DNA of 12,611 bases from an uncultured Clostridia bacterium (lineage in GTDB: Bacteria > Bacillota > Clostridia > Christensenellales > Borkfalkiaceae). Location of the stretch: positions 1 through 12,611 of the forward strand of contig CAKQKA010000049.1 of NCBI GenBank assembly GCA_934247855.1, in the 5' to 3' direction. The position numbers and the translations under genes are program-made. Below, piece after piece: positions 1-5,971 of this stretch. The stretch's first letter is position 1. Every line of letters begins with the position of its first letter. The notes below the pieces were generated by a model. It was given only the letters and a program-made list of their open reading frames with translations, was not told the origin of the DNA and did not search any database.

Positions 1-4
1 CGAA

Positions 5-208
5 ATGAAAAGTAACGCCGCCGCTCAAGGAAAAAAAGAACTTATTCTTGTATGTAACGACATACAAAAAGTATTCGGCGTATCAAATCGCGCGCGGTCT
101 GTTTGCGAGGCGATGTATTCTTGTATGGCCGACGGAGATCAGGTGCTGTTTGCCCCACCGAGCAGGTATTCTACTACGGTAAAAATAAAATATTTTATAA
201 AGGGATAA
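5..208 (+). CDS. Small protein of unknown function, possible DNA-binding fold
   Basis: Encodes 67 residues if translation starts at base 5. The frame is open to the window edge, so the true start may lie outside. The stretch CNDIQKVFGVSNRARSVCEAM (residues 17-37) has the look of a short helix-turn-helix of the excisionase or phage-regulator kind. It is followed by a compact strand-forming tail (GDQVLFAPPS, then STTVKIKYFI). No catalytic motif is visible. The stop is 11 bases before the next start, and the next gene's ribosome binding site sits in that gap, so the two are very likely cotranscribed. I do not recognise a named family, and DNA binding is inference from the pattern only. The main argument that it is real is the tight coupling to the next gene. 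Confidence 0.55.
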   Translation: MKSNAAAQGKKELILVCNDIQKVFGVSNRARSVCEAMYSCMADGDQVLFAPPSRYSTTVKIKYFIKG

Positions 209-219
209 AGGAGGAAATT

Positions 220-537
220 ATGACTTGGCAAATCATTTACAATTCTTTCAAAGAAAATCCGCGGGACGTTAAAACAAACCCGCAAAGGAACAACGCTCCG
301 CGTTGGTTTTATGTGTATGCGCAGGGTTGCGATATTTTTATCGATACGGCAAGAGCGCATAGCAATTCGTCAAAAATCACTCAACGCCGCCCGTTAGACA
401 AATGTAATTTTGAAAAAATGCTTGAACTAAACGATAAACGTAATCGCGGTTTTTCGGTCAGTTCGGAGGCGACCGATATAACAAGAAATCAATCGTATTG
501 GTACGGCATTTTCCGCGACATACAGGAAAGGTTATAA
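220..537 (+). CDS. Hypothetical protein, 105 residues
   Basis: The start at 220 is fixed by an AAGGAGG-type ribosome binding site at 208-214; a longer frame from 103 overlaps the upstream gene and has no such site. The product begins MTWQIIYNSFKENP and is rich in Asn, Arg and aromatic residues. It has no signal peptide or membrane segment, so it is probably cytoplasmic. It contains PRWFYVYAQGCDIFIDTA (residues about 30-47), which reads as a pair of beta strands, then a charged helix and a C-terminal RNQSYWYGIFRDI segment. I know of no function for proteins of this appearance. It is the second gene of a short operon with the 67-residue gene upstream and is followed by a clear terminator. Confidence 0.75.
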   Translation: MTWQIIYNSFKENPRDVKTNPQRNNAPRWFYVYAQGCDIFIDTARAHSNSSKITQRRPLDKCNFEKMLELNDKRNRGFSVSSEATDITRNQSYWYGIFRDIQERL

Positions 538-557
538 TTGCATATATATTTTTATGG

Positions 558-589
558 CTGCTGCAATTTTTTGCAGCAGTTGTTTTTAT
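558..589 (+). terminator. Rho-independent terminator after the two small genes
   Basis: A perfect 9-base stem, CTGCTGCAA (558-566) with TTGCAGCAG (571-579), encloses a TTTT loop and is followed on the plus strand by TTGTTTTTAT. It lies 20 bases after the stop at 537, so it ends the plus-strand operon. The minus strand has no T run at the equivalent position, so it should act in one direction. Confidence 0.85.
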
Positions 590-610
590 AAGAGAAAATA
601 CCGCTGTTGC

Positions 611-640
611 ATTATCGCGGGGCTATACCCCCGCGATAAT
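611..640. repeat. 12-base palindromic element
   Basis: A perfect 12-base inverted repeat, ATTATCGCGGGG (611-622) with CCCCGCGATAAT (629-640), encloses a six-base loop (CTATAC). It lies between the plus-strand operon and the 3' end of the minus-strand lipoprotein gene. Neither side carries a T run, so it is not a typical terminator. It resembles a REP-like dispersed element. Its right arm runs into an 18-base sequence (635-652) that recurs exactly at 6572-6589. Confidence 0.6.
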
Positions 641-702
641 CGACCTATAGCCTGACTTTTGGAGTAAATTTTGCCGAATAAACGGCGCGCTATTCGACGG
701 TT

Positions 703-1371
703 TTACCCATTCTTTTCTGCGAGGATCGTGCAGGTTTCGCCGTCTACAAGGACGGCTTTCTTTTCGCCGTCGGTGGCGAAAAAGCCTACGTAATAATAGT
801 TATTGCCGTTTTCGGCGAGCAGGCGAACGGAGATTTCCGCGTTAAACTTGCCGTTTTCGGTGTGATTTTTTATGTAGTCGGCGCAGTAATCAACGGCTTT
901 GTTCACGGCGTCGAAATAAGATACGGTGTTTGAATTCAGCGCGGAGTTTAAAGTAATAGTGCATTCCTCGCTCCCGTACGACAGTGTGATTATAACCTGT
1001 TTTTCGGGCAAAACGTTGACGTTTACCGAAGCGGACATCGCGCTTTTTACGGGGTGGAATTTTAAATCGACGGCGTACTCGTTTTCGTCGTAGCAAACGG
1101 TGGCGGCAATTTTGTCGCTTTTTTCTTGTTTTGCAACCACTTTAACGGTAAGGTTTAACAACGTTTCGTTCTTAATGCCGTCGGATGCATAGGGCATTTC
1201 TCTCGCGCCAGACCATACGGTTACGCCGAAATCGTCGTTTTCGCCAACGAAGATATCTTTGCGCAAGTCGCTTATATAAGCCGAATAGTCGGGCTTTCCG
1301 GTGCAGGCGCAGGAGGACGAAAGAAGGGCTGAAAGGGTGATTAAAACAATAAGATTAAAGATTTTTTTCAT
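703..1371 (-). CDS. Putative secreted lipoprotein, uncharacterised
   Basis: Encodes 222 residues. Residues 1-20 form a signal peptide (MKK, a hydrophobic run, then SSS), followed by Cys21 and Cys23. Cys21 would be the lipidated residue, but the lipobox SSS-C lacks the usual Leu at -3, so lipidation is likely rather than certain. The mature part is mostly beta-rich: an N-terminal segment with DYSAYISDLRKDIFVGENDDF (residues 28-48), a middle that looks like an immunoglobulin-like sandwich, and a C-terminal alpha/beta piece ending in a repeated strand-turn pattern (YYYVGFFATDGEKKAVLVDG). No enzyme motif is visible. The upstream stretch has no good Shine-Dalgarno, so expression may be low. It stands alone on the minus strand between two plus-strand units. 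Confidence 0.8.
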   Translation of the reverse strand: MKKIFNLIVLITLSALLSSSCACTGKPDYSAYISDLRKDIFVGENDDFGVTVWSGAREMPYASDGIKNETLLNLTVKVVAKQEKSDKIAATVCYDENEYAVDLKFHPVKSAMSASVNVNVLPEKQVIITLSYGSEECTITLNSALNSNTVSYFDAVNKAVDYCADYIKNHTENGKFNAEISVRLLAENGNNYYYVGFFATDGEKKAVLVDGETCTILAEKNG

Positions 1372-1454
1372 AGAAATACCGATATCACTTTAATTGTTAT
1401 GCGGCAAAATTGTATTTTATGATAGGGCAATGAGCATAAATTGCTTGTAAAAAG

Positions 1455-1483
1455 TGGACAAAATCGCCGCGTGGTGATATAAT
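1455..1483 (+). promoter_or_regulatory. SigA promoter with extended -10
   Basis: The -35 is TGGACA (1455-1460, one base from consensus). A 17-base spacer leads to a perfect TATAAT (1478-1483), preceded by TG at 1475-1476, which makes an extended -10. Transcription should start near 1490, leaving a leader of about 34 bases before the ATG at 1524. Confidence 0.8.
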
Positions 1484-1523
1484 TCAAAAAAAACAGAGAT
1501 GCAAGTTTTCAAAAGGAGTGGCA

Positions 1524-2117
1524 ATGAATAAACTGATAGTGAAAACCGCCTTGATAACGCTTGCCGTATTGCTGGCTGTTTCATCAATGATATATTTGTG
1601 TTTTGCGTTGTTTGCTCCGTCGAAAATGAGCGAGTTTTACGACGGCTTGGGGAGCGGAGAGCTTTCGCTTCATTACGCCGAGCGCGCATACGAAAAGAGC
1701 GGCGAAGAGGGCGATTTATTGATTGTGGTCCGCCGTGCGGTGGCTGCCAAAAATTCCGAAAAAACCGCAAAATACTGTTCTGTTTTGTTTGAAAAATTCC
1801 CCGATTTAGTTTCGGGCGAAGAGCTTGCTTATTATCAATATAAATACTGCGTTGCATTGTGCGACTGCGGAGAGAAAGATACCGCCGTTAATAAAGCCGT
1901 GGAATTCAGCAAATATTTCGAGCCGGGAAACCCGCTTGAAAGTCTTGCGGCGTACGGTTTTGAAAAAAAAGACGAAGAACTGTTGAGACTTATGCTTAAC
2001 GATATAAGGCTTATTGCCGAATCGCCCGATGTCAGCAAGGCGAACAGCGAACGCGCAAAGAGTCGCATTAAAATTATAGAAGATTATCTTGGCGAGGGTA
2101 ACCACCGCGGGCAATAA
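1524..2117 (+). CDS. Single-pass membrane protein with helical-repeat outer domain
   Basis: Encodes 197 residues. The ATG at 1524 is preferred over an in-frame GTG at 1518 because the AAAGGAG site (1512-1518) would overlap the GTG. Residues about 5-31 are one strongly hydrophobic helix. The short N-terminus with two Lys suggests Nin-Cout topology. Residues 35-195 are almost entirely helical and amphipathic, with pairs such as HYAERAYEKSGE and KTAKYCSVLFEKFP that look like degenerate TPR hairpins, so a protein-protein binding role outside the membrane is plausible. No catalytic motif or cysteine cluster is evident. It is a single-gene unit with a strong promoter of its own. Function unknown. 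Confidence 0.8.
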   Translation: MNKLIVKTALITLAVLLAVSSMIYLCFALFAPSKMSEFYDGLGSGELSLHYAERAYEKSGEEGDLLIVVRRAVAAKNSEKTAKYCSVLFEKFPDLVSGEELAYYQYKYCVALCDCGEKDTAVNKAVEFSKYFEPGNPLESLAAYGFEKKDEELLRLMLNDIRLIAESPDVSKANSERAKSRIKIIEDYLGEGNHRGQ

Positions 2118-2192
2118 TGTTTGCCGTAACAAGGCGGCAAGCGGGGTGCAAAATAAAAGGCGGCCGCTTTAAATGAATCTGCTTATAGTCGG

Positions 2193-2232
2193 ATTTAAGT
2201 ATTCGATATAAAATTTAAGTATATGGTATAAA
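2193..2232. repeat. Two tandem 20-base direct repeats upstream of nagB
   Basis: The units at 2193-2212 and 2213-2232 both begin ATTTAAGTAT and end TATAAA; they differ at three of 20 positions. They are AT-rich, directly adjoining and spaced by close to two helical turns. They lie 56 bases upstream of the nagB -35. They could be a paired operator or a duplicated promoter element; the sequence alone does not decide. Confidence 0.5.
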
Positions 2233-2236
2233 AAAA

Positions 2237-2269
2237 GACCGAAAAGGGTGGAAAAAGTGCTTTTCGGTC
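2237..2269. other. Stem-loop upstream of nagB promoter
   Basis: A perfect 10-base inverted repeat, GACCGAAAAG (2237-2246) with CTTTTCGGTC (2260-2269), has a 13-base loop. On the minus strand it is followed at once by TTTTTT, so it has terminator form only for minus-strand transcripts, yet no minus-strand gene lies upstream on that side. On the plus strand only a short TTTT occurs further on. It may be a weak terminator for the 1524-2117 gene or part of a regulatory site. Confidence 0.4.
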
Positions 2270-2287
2270 GGTACGGTTTTGCTCGTC

Positions 2288-2316
2288 TTGACAAGACTCA
2301 GGAAAAAAGATAGAAT
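2288..2316 (+). promoter_or_regulatory. SigA promoter for nagB
   Basis: A perfect TTGACA (2288-2293), a 17-base spacer and TAGAAT (2311-2316, one base from consensus). The predicted start near 2323 gives a leader of about 70 bases before the nagB ATG at 2394. I did not find a recognisable GntR/NagR-type operator overlapping it. Confidence 0.8.
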
Positions 2317-2393
2317 TATGCTCGTCAAAAGGGGCGGCGAAACGCCTTATGTTTGGCTCAATTAAGCGATTTTTCGCGTTACGGAGGGTATAT

Positions 2394-3116
2394 ATGCAAG
2401 TAATTATTGCCGAAAATTACGAAGAAGTAAGCAAAAAAGCGGCTGAAATAGTAATCGACGTCGTTAAAAATAATCCGCAAGCCGTGCTCGGTCTTGCCAC
2501 GGGTTCTACTCCGCTCGGACTGTATGCCGAAATGATCAAGGATCACAAGGAAAACGGCACGAGCTACAAGCAAGTCAAGACGGTGAACCTTGACGAATAT
2601 GCGGGGCTTGACGTTACAAGCGATCAAAGTTATGTATATTTTATGCGTCACAACCTGTTTGAAGGGCTCGATATCGACCTTAACAACACTAATATCGAAA
2701 ACGGCAAAGCGGCAGATCGCGAAGCCGAATGTAAGAGATACGACGGCGTTTTAGCTAAACTTCGTCAGGACGTTCAGGTTCTCGGCATCGGCTCTAACGG
2801 ACACATTGCGTTCAACGAACCGGGCACTCCGTTCGACTGCACGACTCATATCGTCGATCTTACCGAAAGCACCATTAAGGATAACTCGCGCTTGTTCAAG
2901 AGCATAGACGAAGTTCCCCGTCAGGCTTTCACTATGGGACCTGCAAACATCATGAACGCTAAAAAGATTCTTATTCTTGCAACGGGCAAGAACAAGGCTA
3001 AAGCTGTTTACGGGCTTGTTAAAGGTCCGGTTACTACCGAACTTCCCGCAAGTATTCTGCAACGCCATGCCGACTGCATCCTCGTTTGCGACAAAGAAGC
3101 TGCATCGTTGTTGTAA
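2394..3116 (+). CDS. nagB: Glucosamine-6-phosphate deaminase
   Basis: A cytoplasmic enzyme that converts glucosamine 6-phosphate to fructose 6-phosphate and ammonia, feeding amino sugars into glycolysis. The 240 residues fit the short Bacillus-type NagB. Visible family motifs are LGLATGSTPLGLY (32-44), NLDEYAGL with the catalytic Asp67, GIGSNGHIAFNEPG (131-144) with His137 and Glu142, and the C-terminal TTELPASILQRHADC. The DGH of the E. coli enzyme is NGH here, a change I believe also occurs in Bacillus NagB. The start at 2394 follows GGAGGG (2383-2388); a longer frame from 2349 lacks a binding site and extends past the family N-terminus. It is a single-gene transcription unit with its own promoter and terminator. 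No nagA, nagE or regulator gene is next to it. Confidence 0.97.
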   Translation: MQVIIAENYEEVSKKAAEIVIDVVKNNPQAVLGLATGSTPLGLYAEMIKDHKENGTSYKQVKTVNLDEYAGLDVTSDQSYVYFMRHNLFEGLDIDLNNTNIENGKAADREAECKRYDGVLAKLRQDVQVLGIGSNGHIAFNEPGTPFDCTTHIVDLTESTIKDNSRLFKSIDEVPRQAFTMGPANIMNAKKILILATGKNKAKAVYGLVKGPVTTELPASILQRHADCILVCDKEAASLL

Positions 3117-3150
3117 TTCGATTATCGGTTAATTCGTATTAGTTAATTCG

Positions 3151-3188
3151 CGGCGCACGATAGATTTTATCGTGCGCCGTATTTTTAT
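3151..3188 (+). terminator. Rho-independent terminator of nagB
   Basis: A perfect 12-base stem, CGGCGCACGATA (3151-3162) with TATCGTGCGCCG (3168-3179), has a five-base loop and is followed by TATTTTTAT. It lies 34 bases past the nagB stop. Confidence 0.9.
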
Positions 3189-3383
3189 ATGAAGGGTGCG
3201 TAATCTCTTTGGTCCCGTGTGCGCTGATAGCTCAGCTTACGGTGCGTTTATTTATTGCAGGGTACTCCGAATAGGCGGTCTTATGCGGCGTTTTGGCGGG
3301 GTTCGTATTACTCTTGTCCGGCATAGCACCCGCAAAATATACTTACGGATAAGCCGACAAAGAGGTTCAATAGCAAAAGAAAA
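3189..3383. other. Gene-free stretch with possible structured RNA
   Basis: About 195 bases between the nagB terminator and the terminator of the convergent gene, with no credible coding frame. GC-rich segments offer pairings: GGGTGC (3194-3199) with GCACCC (3326-3331), GGTCCCG (3211-3217) with CGGGGTT (3297-3303, with wobbles), and a small hairpin GCTGA-TAGC-TCAGC (3223-3236). Together these would enclose a 138-base folded domain with an internal bubble, loosely 6S-like in shape. I could not match it to a known RNA family and see no strong promoter on either strand, so this is a weak call. Confidence 0.25.
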
Positions 3384-3407
3384 CCCCGCTGTGAATTTGC
3401 AGCGGGG
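3375..3407 (-). terminator. Terminator of the Ala/Lys/Glu-repeat gene
   Basis: An 8-base stem, CCCCGCTG (3384-3391) with CAGCGGGG (3400-3407). Read on the minus strand it is followed by TTTTCTTTT. It lies 18 bases past the minus-strand stop at 3426. The plus strand has AAATTTTT after the stem, so it may also stop transcripts that read through from nagB or arise in 3189-3383. Confidence 0.8.
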
Positions 3408-3425
3408 AAATTTTTGTATTGTCGG

Positions 3426-4835
3426 TTAGTCTTTGCGTTTAACGACCGTGATATCGATATCAACGCCGTAGTCGCTGTCTTTACCCTTGGAAATGGTAAA
3501 CTTTCCGGTTTTCTCGTCCTTGGAGATGGTCTTGTATTTGCCGCCCGTGATTATGCCGCAAATATCAAAACTGTATTTATCGACCTCGGTGAGGTATTTG
3601 TCCATTTCGTCGCAAATGTTCTGCGGCAAAAAGCCAATGTGGTGGAAACCGGTGCCCGTCCAGTCGAAGATATAGACCTTAACTTTATCGCCCTCTTTGC
3701 GCAAAGCGGCTTTCTTGAATTCCTGATCGGCTATTTCGTAAATGGTGTCGTTTTCGTATTCCTCTTTGATTTCGGAAGATTTTAGTCCGTCGTATTTATC
3801 GAGGTAGCCGAGCTTCAAGCCTTCTTTGATTTCGGCTTCGAGAATGTTCTTTACTTTTATGCCTTCGTCGTTCTTCTTGTTCGCAACGTCGATTGTGCAG
3901 GAATTTTCGTATATTACTTCCTTAGGTGTGTAAATGAGCTTTCTTCCGCGCTTCATTGCAAGTTGCGGCAACACCTCAGCCGAGTAGGCGGGAGCGGTCA
4001 GCTTGAAACCTTTCTCCTGCGGAGCGGCTTCGCCGGCAGGTTCTGCGCTCTCGGTTGCGGCCTGTTCTGCAGCTTCCTTGGCAGCCTTTTCTGCGGCGGC
4101 TTTTTCTGCAGCGGCTTTCTCTGCGGCTTCCTTAGCGGCTTTTTCTGCAGCGGCTTTCTCTGCGGCTTCCTTAGCAGCCTTTTCGGCGGCAGCTTTCTCT
4201 GTAGCTTCCTTGGCTGCTTTTTCTGCAGCAGCTTTCTCTGCAGCTTCCTTGGCAGCCTTTTCGGCGGCAGCTTTTTCTGCGGCTTCCTTGGCAGCCTTTT
4301 CGGCAGCGGCTTTCTCTGCGGCTTCCTTAGCGGCTTTTTCTGCAGCAGCTTTCTCGGCAGCTTCTTTAGCAGCCTTTTCGGCAGCGGCTTTCTCGGCAGC
4401 TTCTTTAGCAGCCTTTTCGGCGGCGGCTTTCTCGGCAGCTTCCTTAGCAGCCTTTTCGGCGGCGGCTTTTTCGGCGGCTTCTTTAGCAGCCTTTTCGGCG
4501 GCGGCTTTCTCTGCGGCTTCCTTAGCAGCCTTTTCGGCGGCAGCTTTCTCGGCGGCTTCTTTAGCTGCTTTTTCTGCAGCGGCTTTCTCGGCGGCTTTCT
4601 CCGCGGCTTCCTTGGCAGCCTTTTCGGCAGCGGCTTTCTCGGCAGCAGCTTTCTCTGCGGCTTTCAACGCTTCCTGGCGTTTCTTAATGTCTTCGGGAGA
4701 GGCGGCTTTGGCGCATTTTAATTGGCAAAGCTCGCAATTCAACCCCAAACTTCTGCATTTTGCGTCTTTACGTTTTTTTGCACGATTTATCGCAATGATA
4801 TTGCAGCCCGATTTAATCATAACAGATTCAGACAT
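3426..4835 (-). CDS. Ala/Lys/Glu tandem-repeat protein with Cys cluster and HIRAN-like C-terminus
   Basis: Encodes 469 residues in three parts. Residues 1-50 carry CRSLGLNCELCQLKC (27-41), four cysteines in a C-x6-C-x2-C-x3-C pattern that could bind zinc or an iron-sulfur cluster. Residues about 57-265 are a low-complexity array of AAEKAAAEKAAKE units with 14 KEA/KET blocks; Glu and Lys fall four residues apart, as in stable single alpha-helices. Residues 277-469 are globular; DWTGTGFHHIGFLPQNI followed by ICGIITGGKYKTI (about 391-437) resembles the HIRAN domain pattern seen in DNA-associated proteins. There is no signal peptide or membrane helix, so it is probably cytoplasmic. AAAGGAG lies at a good distance before the start and a near-perfect promoter lies upstream. 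Role unknown; linking the two ends with a long rigid helix is inference. Confidence 0.85.
   Translation of the reverse strand: MSESVMIKSGCNIIAINRAKKRKDAKCRSLGLNCELCQLKCAKAASPEDIKKRQEALKAAEKAAAEKAAAEKAAKEAAEKAAEKAAAEKAAKEAAEKAAAEKAAKEAAEKAAAEKAAKEAAEKAAAEKAAKEAAEKAAAEKAAKEAAEKAAAEKAAKEAAEKAAAEKAAKEAAEKAAAEKAAKEAAEKAAAEKAAKEAAEKAAAEKAAKEATEKAAAEKAAKEAAEKAAAEKAAKEAAEKAAAEKAAAEKAAKEAAEQAATESAEPAGEAAPQEKGFKLTAPAYSAEVLPQLAMKRGRKLIYTPKEVIYENSCTIDVANKKNDEGIKVKNILEAEIKEGLKLGYLDKYDGLKSSEIKEEYENDTIYEIADQEFKKAALRKEGDKVKVYIFDWTGTGFHHIGFLPQNICDEMDKYLTEVDKYSFDICGIITGGKYKTISKDEKTGKFTISKGKDSDYGVDIDITVVKRKD
4060..4665 (-). repeat. 39-base tandem coding repeat
   Basis: In-frame minisatellite inside the preceding gene. 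The KEA-coding segment (GCTTCCTT or GCTTCTTT on the plus strand) recurs every 39 bases from about 4124 to 4553, with irregular units at both ends; I count 14 blocks. Units differ mainly at third codon positions (GCA/GCG/GCC/GCT alanine codons), and one unit has Thr instead of Ala. The encoded sequence is therefore more uniform than the DNA, which suggests selection on the protein. Confidence 0.9.
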
Positions 4836-4924
4836 AATATCTCCTTTATGTTGCCGGGCATAAAGCTGCTTTTGATGCTGATTTTACAACTCGCCCGTGT
4901 TTATAAAAGTCTTGTTTGTTTTAC

Positions 4925-4953
4925 ATTATATAGTAACGATAAAAAAATGTCAA
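4925..4953 (-). promoter_or_regulatory. Near-perfect SigA promoter for the repeat gene
   Basis: On the minus strand TTGACA (4948-4953) is separated by 17 bases from TATAAT (4925-4930); both hexamers match consensus. Predicted start near 4918, giving a leader of about 80 bases. Strong constitutive expression is expected. Confidence 0.85.
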
Positions 4954-5002
4954 TTGCATTTATAAAAATATCTCATTATTGGGAATTATTGTTTTTTGCG
5001 TC

Positions 5003-5039
5003 AAAAAATGCCGAATCCGGCGTTTTAGCGTAATTCGGC
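5003..5039 (-). terminator. Terminator of the HAD phosphatase gene
   Basis: A 7-base stem, GCCGAAT (5010-5016) with ATTCGGC (5033-5039), is followed on the minus strand by ATTTTTT. It begins six bases past the stop codon at 5045. Confidence 0.7.
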
Positions 5040-5044
5040 TGCGT

Positions 5045-5740
5045 TTAGTCGGTTAGCAGAATTTTCCCGATTTCGTCAAGTGTTTTTGCGGTGTAATCGA
5101 TTTTCAACCGATCGGGTGCAGGCTTGTTTTGCGGGTTAAACCACAAACAGTCGATTCCCGCATTGTTCGCTCCTTGTATATCGCTGGTTAAAGAATCGCC
5201 TATCACTATGGCGTTTTCGGGATGAAAATCTTGTATGCCGTTCTTGACCGCGTCGAAAAATTCCTTTGCGGGTTTGCTTGCGCCCACCGTTTCGGAAATA
5301 AAAATTCCGTCGAAATATTTCGACGTGTCGGTTGCGGCTATGCGCCCGTCCTGCACCTCGGCAACGCCGTTGGTTATAAGGTAAATTTTCTTTCCCGCCG
5401 CGCGCAGGCGCGTTAAAAGAGGCAGCGTTTCGGGGTAGAGTATGCCTTTAGTCGATAAAATCTTTAAAAAGTCGATATTGGCTTTTTCCGCATCGCCCGA
5501 AATTGCGAGTGCGTCAAACAGTTTTTTATAGCGCAAAACAAGCAATTCGTCTTTCGGAGCTTGGTTTTTCTCGATGGCTGCCCAGGTTTCAAGGTTGAAT
5601 TTTTTATATATTGAATATGTTTGCTCGTTCGCAGTTATGCCGTAAAGACCTGCAAATTCAAAAAAAGTCAGCCGTTCGGATGCGTCGAAATCGAACAGCG
5701 TGTTATCCGCGTCGAACAACAAAAATTGATAATTTTTCAT
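5045..5740 (-). CDS. yjjG: HAD-superfamily phosphatase, YjjG/YfnB type
   Basis: Encodes 231 residues. All four HAD motifs are present: motif I DADNT with nucleophile Asp10 and Asp12; motif II LITNG (121-125); motif III Lys156 in SKPAKEFF; motif IV IGDSLTSDIQGANNAGI with Asp182 and Asp187. The helical insert after motif I (residues about 20-95) is a C1-type cap. Length and the FDADNTLFDF start fit the YjjG/YfnB group, members of which dephosphorylate pyrimidine nucleotides and non-canonical nucleotides; the exact substrate here is not shown. Cytoplasmic. I start at 5740 because the family begins at this MKNYQFLLFD; the frame extends 19 residues upstream but that part has no binding site. It appears to be a single-gene unit. 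Confidence 0.9.
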   Translation of the reverse strand: MKNYQFLLFDADNTLFDFDASERLTFFEFAGLYGITANEQTYSIYKKFNLETWAAIEKNQAPKDELLVLRYKKLFDALAISGDAEKANIDFLKILSTKGILYPETLPLLTRLRAAGKKIYLITNGVAEVQDGRIAATDTSKYFDGIFISETVGASKPAKEFFDAVKNGIQDFHPENAIVIGDSLTSDIQGANNAGIDCLWFNPQNKPAPDRLKIDYTAKTLDEIGKILLTD

Positions 5741-5787
5741 CTTATGTTCCGTAGTTTTGTTTTGTACGGCGATGCCGTCGCTCAATA

Positions 5788-5816
5788 ATAATAACACATT
5801 CGGCTTCGTTACGCAA
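5788..5816 (-). promoter_or_regulatory. Weak SigA-like promoter for the HAD gene
   Basis: On the minus strand TTGCGT (5811-5816) and TATTAT (5788-5793) are 17 bases apart. The -10 has five of six consensus bases, the -35 only three. The position suits a start near 5781 and an ATG at 5740. Confidence 0.4.
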
Positions 5817-5910
5817 CTTTTTTAGCGGTTCGCATTTTATATGGCTCGCATTTTTATTGCGGTTGTAATGCTTGTTTGTGCAATGTTTTTTCGGATGAAT
5901 TTCGCCGACT

Positions 5911-5961
5911 AAAAATGAAAAGTGCGGTAAAGCCCGTCTATAAGTCGATTATCGCACTTTT
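5911..5961 (-). terminator. Terminator of the germination operon
   Basis: A 9-base stem, AAAAGTGCG (5918-5926) with CGCACTTTT (5953-5961), has a long 26-base loop and is followed on the minus strand by CATTTTTAG. It begins 11 bases past the gerC-type stop. Plus-strand flanking bases are also T-rich, so it may act in both directions. The loop, read on the minus strand, contains GATAATCGACTTATAG, close to the repeat at 635-652 and 6572-6589. Confidence 0.65.
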
Positions 5962-5971
5962 TGATATTTTA

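Noticed and set aside
1417..1857. Minus-strand open frame of 146 codons opposite the 1524-2117 gene
   Set aside because: It covers the plus-strand promoter and coding region, has no binding site, and reads as a basic, low-quality frame typical of antisense shadows.
3199..3364. Pairing of CTCTTTG (3205-3211) with CAAAGAG (3358-3364), and of CGTAA (3199-3203) with TTACG (3343-3347), as one long stem
   Set aside because: The partner segments are in the wrong order to nest in a single helix, so they do not support a larger RNA structure.
3196..3429. Plus-strand open frame of 77 codons between nagB and the convergent gene
   Set aside because: It runs through a terminator hairpin, has no ribosome binding site and shows no protein-like pattern. 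I treat the region as non-coding.
3963..4721. Second plus-strand open frame rich in Gly, Phe, Cys and Ser across the same repeat
   Set aside because: Also a shadow of the 39-base repeat; no ribosome binding site and no sensible protein composition.
4003..4863. Long plus-strand open frame coding for an Ala/Phe/Ser repeat protein
   Set aside because: It is the reverse complement of the Ala/Lys/Glu repeat gene. The absence of stops follows from the repeat. The minus frame has the promoter, ribosome binding site, non-repeat domains and terminator.
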